Part shown: positions 6,148 through 11,357 of the stretch, piece after piece | How positions within the stretch are numbered: position 1 is the stretch's first letter | Layout of the letters: every line of letters begins with the position of its first letter | Origin: an uncultured Erysipelotrichaceae bacterium | GTDB taxonomy: Bacteria; Bacillota_I; Bacilli_A; Erysipelotrichales; Erysipelotrichaceae | Length of the DNA stretch: 11,357 nt | Direction: 5' to 3' | Assembly: GCA_902782955.1 (NCBI GenBank) | Contig: CACZPD010000162.1 | Coordinates: 1 to 11,357 of the forward strand | The notes under the pieces: model-generated | Databases searched by the model: none | The model's input: only the letters and a program-made list of their open reading frames with translations | What the model was told of the DNA's origin: nothing | Program-made: the position numbers and the translations under genes

Positions 6148-6585
6148 ATGTCCAATAATAAGAAGAAGAAAAATACAGTGACCGCACCGGAACCGAAACG
6201 ATTCGGGACCTGGGTCAAACTGCATCTCGGAATGGCTGCCGTTTTCGGCCTGTTCGGTCTCATTTACCAGATCGGTGATCCTTCGCCGATCGCGATCTTC
6301 ATGCTTATCCTTGCGGTACACGCCCTGATCAGCGCCTATATGTACTACGTCTATCCGCAGTATGCCAGCAACACTTCCGGCATGACCGCGTTTCTGAAAA
6401 ATATCCGCAGCGTCTTTCTGATCGGTTTTACGGAATTCTATTTCCTTCCTATGATCGAGAAAGGCATCTCCACCTACATCATGATCGCAGTAACTGCTGC
6501 CCTGATCCTGTTCGTCTATTTCTCGATCAGGTATTTCCTCCTCTTCCGCGAAGAGCTTAAAAGAGACGCCAATAAAAAGAAATGA
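6148..6585 (+). CDS. Small four-helix integral membrane protein, function unknown
   Basis: 145 residues; I do not recognise the family. The N-terminus is lysine-rich (SNNKKKKN) and should be cytoplasmic. Four hydrophobic segments follow at about 25-42, 47-67, 86-103 and 109-132, and the C-terminus is again basic (REELKRDANKKK), so both ends probably face the cytoplasm. No catalytic motif is visible. The ATG is preceded by GAGG 7 nt upstream. The gene begins 48 nt after the activase with its own promoter, and a hairpin follows its stop, so it may be an independent unit rather than part of the GRE locus. Confidence 0.75.
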   Translation: MSNNKKKKNTVTAPEPKRFGTWVKLHLGMAAVFGLFGLIYQIGDPSPIAIFMLILAVHALISAYMYYVYPQYASNTSGMTAFLKNIRSVFLIGFTEFYFLPMIEKGISTYIMIAVTAALILFVYFSIRYFLLFREELKRDANKKK

Positions 6586-6587
6586 AC

Positions 6588-6615
6588 ATGGTCCATACGG
6601 ACCATTTCTTTTATT
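6588..6615 (+). terminator. Terminator of the membrane protein gene
   Basis: A 7-bp stem ATGGTCC/GGACCAT with an ATAC loop (6588-6605) begins 2 nt after the stop codon and is followed by TTCTTTTATT. The stem is short but well placed. Confidence 0.7.
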
Positions 6616-6617
6616 CT

Positions 6618-6673
6618 GCTGTTTTTTATGTAAGAACAGCCTCCTTTATAACACTTTTAAGGTATAAAGGAGG
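6618..6673 (+). promoter_or_regulatory. Structured leader that can bury the lipoprotein Shine-Dalgarno
   Basis: Two adjacent inverted repeats fill the leader. GCTGTT (6618-6623) pairs with AACAGC (6635-6640). CCTCCTTTATA (6640-6650) pairs over a perfect 11 bp with TATAAAGGAGG (6663-6673), with a 12-nt loop. The second stem's 3' arm is the complete ribosome binding site (AAAGGAGG, 8 nt before the ATG), and its 5' arm copies the anti-SD sequence of 16S rRNA. A weak -10-like TATAAC (6647-6652) overlaps the 5' arm. The pairing is seen directly; a control function is inferred. Confidence 0.5.
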
Positions 6674-6681
6674 ACTCTGCT

Positions 6682-7473
6682 ATGAAAAAGGCTGTCATAT
6701 TTCTTTCTTCCCTTCTGCTTCTGACCGGATGCACAGCCGGCGCTCCTGCTGTCAAAACAGAATCCGACGGGATCCTTGCACAGACAAAACTCTCTGTTGA
6801 AAATAAAAAGAACGGATATACCGTATTTCATCTGGAGACGGAATTCCTGAATACCGCAGAGGATCAGTCCCTGATGCAGATCAGTTATACCGTTCTCGGA
6901 AAAGACGCTTCCGGAAATGAAGTATTTACGTTCCATGATGCGTGGAACGGACAGGATACACCGCTGGATCCGGGACAGACAACTACGGCTTCTTTCGGCT
7001 TCCAGCAGAAGACGGGAAAGAATGTCAAAACACTCGAAGTCACGATCGAATCCTGCCTGACAGCGGAAGAAATGCCGCCGGTACACCTGCCGCAGCCCGG
7101 GGAATATTTATTTGAGGTACATAAGAGTGACTATATCCGGAACATGAAAGAAGAACTGCCTGTCAGGATCAATATCATAATTGATCACATGGGCATGCAG
7201 GAAACAGCGGACATAACAGATCCTGAAACGATTAAACAGATCACCGATGCATTCACAAAGATCACGATCGATCAGGAAACGGAAGAATTCGTTACCGACA
7301 ACTACAACTCCGTTGCCTTTACCTTCGGAGATGAAACAGAAGAATTTATCAGTCTCAATCTGAAGAATCTGGAATACAGCGTATATGGTACGGAACACAT
7401 GTACGTCCTCGGCAATTTCACAGAATTCTGGAGCCTCATCAACGATCTGGCTGATTATCCTTCATACAGCTGA
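6682..7473 (+). CDS. Putative lipoprotein of unknown function
   Basis: 263 residues. The signal peptide is short (MKK, then AVIFLSSLLLL) and ends in a lipobox LTGC with Cys17 as the lipidation site, so the mature protein should be anchored on the outer face of the membrane. Residues about 30-125 look like a beta-sandwich (VENKKNGYTVFHLETEFLNTA, and DPGQTTTASFGFQ), as in extracellular Ig-like domains of Bacillota lipoproteins. Residues about 130-263 form a second, acidic alpha/beta part (DITDPETIKQITDAFTKITID, then FGDETEEFISLNLKNLEYSVYG). I see no enzyme motif. Translation starts after a strong AAGGAGG that lies in a hairpin. A terminator follows 27 nt after the stop, so it is monocistronic. 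Confidence 0.8.
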   Translation: MKKAVIFLSSLLLLTGCTAGAPAVKTESDGILAQTKLSVENKKNGYTVFHLETEFLNTAEDQSLMQISYTVLGKDASGNEVFTFHDAWNGQDTPLDPGQTTTASFGFQQKTGKNVKTLEVTIESCLTAEEMPPVHLPQPGEYLFEVHKSDYIRNMKEELPVRINIIIDHMGMQETADITDPETIKQITDAFTKITIDQETEEFVTDNYNSVAFTFGDETEEFISLNLKNLEYSVYGTEHMYVLGNFTEFWSLINDLADYPSYS

Positions 7474-7500
7474 AACTATATTTCTATAGGAACAATGAAG

Positions 7501-7524
7501 CCCGGCATCATGCCGGGTTTCTTA
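7501..7524. terminator. Bidirectional terminator between the lipoprotein and the toxin
   Basis: CCCGGCA (7501-7507) pairs with TGCCGGG (7511-7517) around a TCA loop, with flanking GAAG/TTTC extending the stem. TTTCTT follows on the plus strand. It lies between two convergent genes and can serve both. Confidence 0.85.
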
Positions 7525-7534
7525 TGATTTGTTT

Positions 7535-7825
7535 CTATTTTGAAAATAAATCACTGTGTGAACCTGTGCGGGTCAGAGTCAGTACCAGCACATCGTCATC
7601 TTTACGGTAAATCAGAAGCCAGTCAGGCATAATATGACATTCCCGGAAACCGGTCCAGCTCCCGGTAAGGGCATGATCTCTGTACTTCTCCGGAAGAGTC
7701 TCTCCCAACGACAAAGCAGTAATTACTTCATCCAGAAGTTCTATTTTCAATCTGCGCTTCATCGCCAGTTTATAGCCTTTTTTAAACTGAGATGTGAATT
7801 TGACTGTGTATTTTGTTTCTTTCAT
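7535..7825 (-). CDS. yafQ: YafQ-family mRNA interferase toxin
   Basis: 96 residues, the usual length of this RelE-superfamily ribosome-dependent ribonuclease. The residues assigned to catalysis in E. coli YafQ (His50, His63, Asp67, Trp68, His87, Phe91) all have counterparts: His51 (RDHAL), His64 (ECHIMPDWL), Asp68, Trp69, His90 and Phe94 (GSHSDLF). The typical LTGSWTGFRECHI stretch is complete, so the toxin looks intact. Its ATG overlaps the antitoxin TGA as ATGA (7822-7825), and AAGGA lies almost against the start codon, which implies translational coupling to the antitoxin. YafQ toxins cut mRNA in frame in the ribosomal A site under stress and are neutralised by a DinJ partner. Confidence 0.95.
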   Translation of the reverse strand: MKETKYTVKFTSQFKKGYKLAMKRRLKIELLDEVITALSLGETLPEKYRDHALTGSWTGFRECHIMPDWLLIYRKDDDVLVLTLTRTGSHSDLFSK

Positions 7826-8100
7826 TCCTTCAGATCCGCAAACAGTTCATCCAGGTCCTGATACCCTTTTACAGAAGGATCTTTTGCAATACCTTTCGCC
7901 TCCCGCATTGCAGCTGCAGTCTCGGGATTTGGTTTGTTCAAAGAAATTTCGAAAGGAATTCTGCCTTCACGCAGGGATTGACGCACGAAAATATTGAATG
8001 CCGTGGTCAGATTCATACCCAGTTCACCAAACAGAGCTTCTGCCTGTGCTTTCAGCTTTGTGTCCATACGAATACTGATATTCGTCGTTGTTCCGGTCAT
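7822..8100 (-). CDS. dinJ: RelB/DinJ-family antitoxin
   Basis: 92 residues. The N-terminal ribbon-helix-helix (about 5-50) shows TNISIRMDTKLKAQAEALFGELGMNL in pieces, then TTAFNIFVRQSLREGRIPFEI, as in DinJ; it dimerises and binds the operon promoter. The C-terminal part (about 55-92, rich in Glu, Lys and Asp) should wrap the toxin. The start has a good site, AAGGTG, 6 nt before the ATG. It is the first gene of the two-gene operon, overlapping the toxin by 4 nt, with a TATAAT promoter and 21-bp-spaced direct repeats upstream that fit autorepression by the antitoxin or the complex. Confidence 0.95.
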   Translation of the reverse strand: MTGTTTNISIRMDTKLKAQAEALFGELGMNLTTAFNIFVRQSLREGRIPFEISLNKPNPETAAAMREAKGIAKDPSVKGYQDLDELFADLKE

Positions 8101-8126
8101 TGTATCACCTTCCTTCTTTCAGTGTC

Positions 8127-8165
8127 ATTATACTTATATTGCACTTCTATTTCTATATATTGCAC
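8127..8165 (-). promoter_or_regulatory. Toxin-antitoxin promoter with direct-repeat operators
   Basis: On the minus strand TAGAAA (8150-8155), a 17-nt spacer and TATAAT (8127-8132) form the promoter. Two exact copies of GTGCAATATA (plus-strand TATATTGCAC at 8135-8144 and 8156-8165) begin 21 bp apart. One is in the spacer and the other just upstream of the -35. Same-face spacing of two helical turns suits cooperative binding of ribbon-helix-helix antitoxin dimers. Confidence 0.65.
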
Positions 8166-8283
8166 GAAATTTTTAATACAGTATAAGACATTTCATACCC
8201 TTCTGATGACCGGTGATCTTTGCGGCAGACAGAAACATCCATGACAAAAATCTTCCTTTTCCATATAGACAATACCTTTGTTA

Positions 8284-8312
8284 TTTAAGGACCGGATGTG
8301 ATGCTCTATAAT
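8284..8312 (+). promoter_or_regulatory. Possible promoter of the ABC transporter operon
   Basis: A perfect TATAAT (8307-8312) lies 122 nt before the ATPase ATG. The -35 at 17-nt spacing (TTTAAG, 8284-8289) is poor. The gene-free stretch 8101-8434 otherwise holds only the toxin-antitoxin promoter at its left end and about 120 nt of AT-rich leader without an obvious hairpin, riboswitch or small ORF. Confidence 0.4.
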
Positions 8313-8434
8313 ATATCTTCAGAGAAATCGTTTATTTTCCGCTTTCATTATTTGGGAATCGTACGGTTTATCTGCAAATTTTATATGAACGCACATAATG
8401 CAAAATCAGTGAATGCTGAAAAAGAAAGGTTTAT

Positions 8435-9142
8435 ATGCTGAAAATCGAACATCTTACAAAACGCTACGGCGATAAGACTGCGGTAGATGACCTCAGTCTG
8501 CATATCCGTCCCGGAGAAATATACGGATTTATCGGTCATAACGGTGCCGGCAAGACCACAACGCTCAAGAGCGCTGTCGGCATCCTGCAGTTTGATGAAG
8601 GAATGATCACGATCAACGGACATTCCATTACGCAGGATCCGATCCTCTGCAAACGTGACCTGGCTTATATACCGGATAACCCGGACCTGTATGAATTCAT
8701 GAGCGGCATCAAATATCTGAATTTCATCGGTGATATCTATGCGATCCCTGCCGCTGAACGACAGGAAAAGATCCGGAAATACGCGGATATCTTTGAGCTG
8801 ACAGACGATCTGGCACAACCGATCTCCGCCTATTCACACGGTATGAAACAGAAACTGGCTGTCATTTCCGGACTGATGCATTCCCCGAAGCTGATCATCA
8901 TGGATGAGCCCTTCGTCGGACTGGATCCGAAAGCTTCCCATCTCCTGAAGGAAATGATGCGCGAACACTGCGACAACGGCGGCGCGATCTTCTTCTCCAC
9001 GCATGTGCTGGAAGTGGCGGAAAAGCTCTGTGACAAAGTAGCGATCATCAAACAGGGAAAACTGATCAAAGCAGGCACGATGGAAGAAGTAAAAGGCGAT
9101 GACAGCCTGGAAGAAGTATTCCTGGAGCTGGAGGAAGAATAA
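8435..9142 (+). CDS. ABC transporter ATP-binding protein
   Basis: 235 residues, a complete nucleotide-binding domain of the ABC-2/drug-export type. Walker A is GHNGAGKTT (34-42). The Q-loop region is YIPDNPDLYEFMSG (78-91), in which the usual Gln is replaced by Asp, as in several exporters of this class. The signature is YSHGMKQ (133-139), Walker B is LIIMDEP (153-159) with Glu158, the D-loop is GLDP and the switch is His190 in STHVLE. An AAAGG site precedes the ATG. Its stop codon is immediately followed by the ATG of the permease, so the two are translated together and surely form one transporter, in the cytoplasm at the membrane face. Substrate unknown; no peptide or immunity gene is nearby. 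Confidence 0.95.
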   Translation: MLKIEHLTKRYGDKTAVDDLSLHIRPGEIYGFIGHNGAGKTTTLKSAVGILQFDEGMITINGHSITQDPILCKRDLAYIPDNPDLYEFMSGIKYLNFIGDIYAIPAAERQEKIRKYADIFELTDDLAQPISAYSHGMKQKLAVISGLMHSPKLIIMDEPFVGLDPKASHLLKEMMREHCDNGGAIFFSTHVLEVAEKLCDKVAIIKQGKLIKAGTMEEVKGDDSLEEVFLELEEE

Positions 9143-10741
9143 ATGCTTTGGGTCCTCGTCAAAAAACAGCTCGCGGAAGTATTCAGAAACTACTTCTACG
9201 ATGAGAAGAAAAACAAAATGCGGTCCAAATGGGCAGTCGCCGCATGGTTCATATTCTTTATCCTGCTGATGGCAGGTGTACTGGGTGGCATGTTTACCGC
9301 ATTGTCCCTGACGCTGTGCGAACCGCTTGACAGCCTCGGCATAGGCTGGCTGTATTTCCTGCTTATGTCGATCCTTGCCGTGGTACTCGGTGCTTTCGGC
9401 AGTGTATTCAATACCTATTCCGGATTATATCTTTCCAGGGACAATGACCTGCTGTTGTCCATGCCGATCCCCGTCCGGACGATCGTCATGGCAAGGATCA
9501 TCAATGTATGGCTGCTGGGTACGATGTATTCGGCAACGGTACTGATCCCGATGCTCGCCGTATACTGGATCAAATGCGGGTTCACCGCTTCCCGCTTCAT
9601 CTGCGGCATCCTGCTGTTTGTGATCATTTCCCTGCTGATCCTGTTTCTGTCCTGTGCCCTTGGCTGGGTCGTCGCAAAGGTCAGCGTCAAGCTGAAAAAC
9701 AAGAGCTATATTTCCGTACTGCTTGCCCTTGCTTTTCTCGGTTTATATTATTTCTTCTACTTCAAGGCAGCCGGCATCCTGCAGGATATGCTCGCGAACG
9801 CACTGATCTACGGCGAAAAGATCAAAGGATCCGCGTATCCCCTTTACCTGTTCGGCCGGATCGGTGAAGGCGACTGGCTCGCTGCCGGTCTGTATACCGC
9901 AATTGCAGCAGTCCTGACCGTACTGACGCTTGTACTGCTGTCACGCACATTCCTGAAGATCGCGGCAGCCGGAGGAAGTACGGAAAAGAAACGCTATGTC
10001 GAAAAAACTGTCAGGCAGAAAACGGTATTCGCTGCCCTCCTGCAGAAAGAGTTCAGCCGGTTTACCTCCAGCGCAAACTATATGCTGAACTGCGGTCTGG
10101 GAACAGTGTTTATACCTCTCTGCGGCGGACTTCTGCTGTATAAAGGGAAGGAAGCCTTCCTCATACTCGAGGAAGTGTTCCGGAACATGCCGGGCTTCTC
10201 TGTCATCCTGATCTGTGCGGGATTATGCACCATGGTATCCATGAATGACATGGCAGCTCCGTCGATATCCCTGGAAGGCAAAAGCCTCTGGATCCCGCAG
10301 TCTCTGCCGGTAGAACCGCGCCAGGTCCTGCTTGCCAAAACAAGTGTGCAGCTGATCCTGACAGGTGTTCCGTTATTGTTTGCCGTGATCTGTGCCGTAT
10401 CCGTCGTCAATACGACATTGCCGCTGCGGATCCTGCTGTTCCTGATGCCGCTGATGTTCATGGTATTCTCAGCCCTGTTCTGTACATTTATCGGTCTCAA
10501 AATGCCGCTGTTCAACTGGACGAATGAGCTTTCCCCGATCAAACAGAGCGGTGCCATTCTGATTGCATTGCTTGGCAGCTGGGCTGTCTGCGCTGTCTTT
10601 GTGATACTGTATATGACAGCCGCGTATAAGATCGGAGCTGTACTGTATATGTCCCTCTGGACAGCACTGTTTGCGATCGGTTCCCTGATCCTGCTGTACT
10701 GGCTGAACCACAAAGGCGCCGAAGAATTCAAAAAACTTTAA
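9143..10741 (+). CDS. ABC transporter permease, two-half architecture
   Basis: 532 residues, about twelve hydrophobic segments. The first half has segments near 29-54, 67-89, 119-143, 151-178, 188-207 and 245-267; the second near 316-333, 351-366, 399-421, 428-450, 468-492 and 495-520. A soluble loop rich in charged residues (about 268-312) joins the halves. Each half has a similar cytoplasmic motif before its third helix: LYLSRDNDLLLSMPIPVRTIVMAR (95-118) and, in pieces, ISLEGKSLWIPQSLPV then EPRQVLLAK (375-399). The protein therefore looks like two fused ABC-2-type half permeases, one chain working with an ATPase dimer. The start is directly after the ATPase stop (TAA ATG), with GGAGGAAG shortly before it. 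Export of a lipid, peptide or drug is possible, but the sequence does not say which. Confidence 0.88.
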   Translation: MLWVLVKKQLAEVFRNYFYDEKKNKMRSKWAVAAWFIFFILLMAGVLGGMFTALSLTLCEPLDSLGIGWLYFLLMSILAVVLGAFGSVFNTYSGLYLSRDNDLLLSMPIPVRTIVMARIINVWLLGTMYSATVLIPMLAVYWIKCGFTASRFICGILLFVIISLLILFLSCALGWVVAKVSVKLKNKSYISVLLALAFLGLYYFFYFKAAGILQDMLANALIYGEKIKGSAYPLYLFGRIGEGDWLAAGLYTAIAAVLTVLTLVLLSRTFLKIAAAGGSTEKKRYVEKTVRQKTVFAALLQKEFSRFTSSANYMLNCGLGTVFIPLCGGLLLYKGKEAFLILEEVFRNMPGFSVILICAGLCTMVSMNDMAAPSISLEGKSLWIPQSLPVEPRQVLLAKTSVQLILTGVPLLFAVICAVSVVNTTLPLRILLFLMPLMFMVFSALFCTFIGLKMPLFNWTNELSPIKQSGAILIALLGSWAVCAVFVILYMTAAYKIGAVLYMSLWTALFAIGSLILLYWLNHKGAEEFKKL

Positions 10742-10750
10742 TACAAACTG

Positions 10751-10790
10751 AAAACATGGCCAACGTTGAGAAATCGGCCATGTTTTTCTT
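10751..10790. terminator. Bidirectional terminator between convergent genes
   Basis: AAAACATGGCC (10751-10761) pairs with GGCCATGTTTT (10776-10786) across a 14-nt loop and is followed by TCTT on the plus strand; on the minus strand the stem likewise ends in GTTTT. It closes the ABC operon and the minus-strand gene ending at 10808. Confidence 0.85.
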
Positions 10791-10807
10791 GTTGTGTCTG
10801 AAAAAGT

Positions 10808-11173
10808 TTATTCCGGTTCATCCTCCCAGCCGTCTGTCTCAAGGATATCTGTGATCTGTTCAACATATACGGAAAATTTGATCTGGTCTGTATCCGGCAG
10901 GGTCAGATCGTACTGTTCCAGGGAATACCGTTCCAGCACATCCATTTCATATTCCATGTCTGTTTTACGATCCATCAGATGGACCAGGATATCAAATAAC
11001 GACGTACGGGAAACATAGGCATTCGCAAACCTGTCCGTTCTGGACATACTCACAAAGAAGAGCTCACCTTCGTTCTGGTAAAGTCCTTCCGTTACATTAC
11101 TTCCTCCGCATGGACCGCAGGCAATTCCGCCTTCATCCTCTCCCTGTCTGAGCAAAATTCGTTCCGCATGCAT
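10808..11173 (-). CDS. Hypothetical protein with a CGPC motif
   Basis: 121 residues, family not recognised. Near the N-terminus is GIACGPCGGSNV (16-27), with two cysteines spaced as in thioredoxin-like or metal-binding sites; no thioredoxin fold is apparent around it. The rest has a hydrophobic core (SLFDILVHLMD at about 58-68) and is markedly acidic, ending DILETDGWEDEPE, which suggests a soluble cytoplasmic protein. AAAGGAAG lies 9 nt before the ATG. It is alone on its strand and converges on the ABC operon, sharing the terminator at 10751-10790. It could be a zinc- or redox-dependent small regulator, but that is a guess. Confidence 0.65.
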   Translation of the reverse strand: MHAERILLRQGEDEGGIACGPCGGSNVTEGLYQNEGELFFVSMSRTDRFANAYVSRTSLFDILVHLMDRKTDMEYEMDVLERYSLEQYDLTLPDTDQIKFSVYVEQITDILETDGWEDEPE

Positions 11174-11357
11174 AGTTCTGTTCTTCCTTTCCTGTTTTTA
11201 TTATTCTGGTACAGATCACGCACAAAAATTCGATAACTTAAGTCAAGTAGAAATCTTCAAAGAAAGAGGGTTTCCACTTTTTATGGAAAGGCCATGACGA
11301 AAACAGGAGAACCTCTCCCAATTTGTTTTCGAATGATCTATAATTCGCTTAGGAACG
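11174..11357. other. Gene-free end of the window with two small inverted repeats
   Basis: I find no coding region. Two short palindromes are present: TTTCCA (11271-11276) with TGGAAA (11284-11289), and GGAGA (11306-11310) with TCTCC (11314-11318). A minus-strand TTGACT near 11241-11246 could be a -35 for the preceding gene, but no -10 sits at the right distance. A plus-strand TATAAT at 11339-11344 lacks a good -35. Confidence 0.3.

Noticed and set aside
5092..6321. 409-codon open frame on the minus strand, opposite the activase
   Set aside because: It runs antisense to the activase, which has complete motifs and a consensus ribosome binding site. The antisense product shows no domain and appears to be a by-product of codon bias.
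6148..7473. Membrane protein and lipoprotein as further members of the GRE pathway
   Set aside because: Neither has a sugar, transport or redox motif. Both have separate promoter or terminator signals, so position is the only argument.
8166..8434. Riboswitch, small RNA or small gene in the gap before the ABC operon
   Set aside because: Apart from a TATAAT box I see no stable hairpin series, terminator or start codon with a ribosome binding site.

Overview
The window looks like a stretch of chromosome from an anaerobic, probably gut-dwelling, low-to-mid GC Bacillota (Firmicutes). The signs are strong AGGAGG-type ribosome binding sites, TTGACA/TATAAT promoters, a glycyl radical enzyme that oxygen would destroy, an IS3-family element, a DinJ-YafQ toxin-antitoxin pair and ABC export genes of a Clostridia/Erysipelotrichia flavour. 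A class-level assignment (Erysipelotrichia is my guess) is not secured by the sequence.

Layout. Bases 1-857 are one end of an IS3-family (IS150-like) insertion sequence on the minus strand, cut by the window edge. It has orfA, a textbook -1 frameshift signal (A7 plus stem-loop) and the start of orfB. At 858-1103 is the AT-rich 3' end of a gene that the IS appears to have truncated. A strong hairpin at 1121-1148 separates it from the metabolic locus.

Bases 1152-6099 form a divergent locus. On the minus strand are a PFL2/dehydratase-type glycyl radical enzyme (GRE) and a fructose-6-phosphate-aldolase (FSA) homologue, 19 nt apart. On the plus strand are a DeoR-family regulator and the GRE-activating radical SAM enzyme, 16 nt apart. 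The 152-nt intergenic region has a near-consensus promoter (TTGACA-17-TATATT) for the GRE operon, a TATAAT box for the regulator and several copies of a TTTCGTTCGTAAC-like operator. GRE + activase + FSA is the gene set of E. coli ybiW-ybiY-fsaA and pflD-pflC-fsaB. For those, published work reported ring-opening C-O cleavage of 1,5-anhydrohexitol 6-phosphates to 1-deoxy-fructose 6-phosphate, which FSA then splits to glyceraldehyde 3-phosphate and hydroxyacetone. My best inference is that this locus runs the same radical 'anhydroglycolysis', with the DeoR protein sensing a phosphosugar. No PTS or GldA-type reductase lies in the window.

Bases 6148-7473 hold a four-helix membrane protein and a lipoprotein of unknown function. 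The lipoprotein has a structured leader that can bury its Shine-Dalgarno. Bases 7535-8100 (minus) are the DinJ/RelB antitoxin and YafQ toxin with an ATGA overlap. Bases 8435-10741 (plus) are an ABC ATPase and a 532-residue permease built as two similar halves. Bases 10808-11173 (minus) are an unrecognised 121-residue protein with a CGPC motif. Bases 11174-11357 hold no gene I can support. I see no tRNA, rRNA or CRISPR array.
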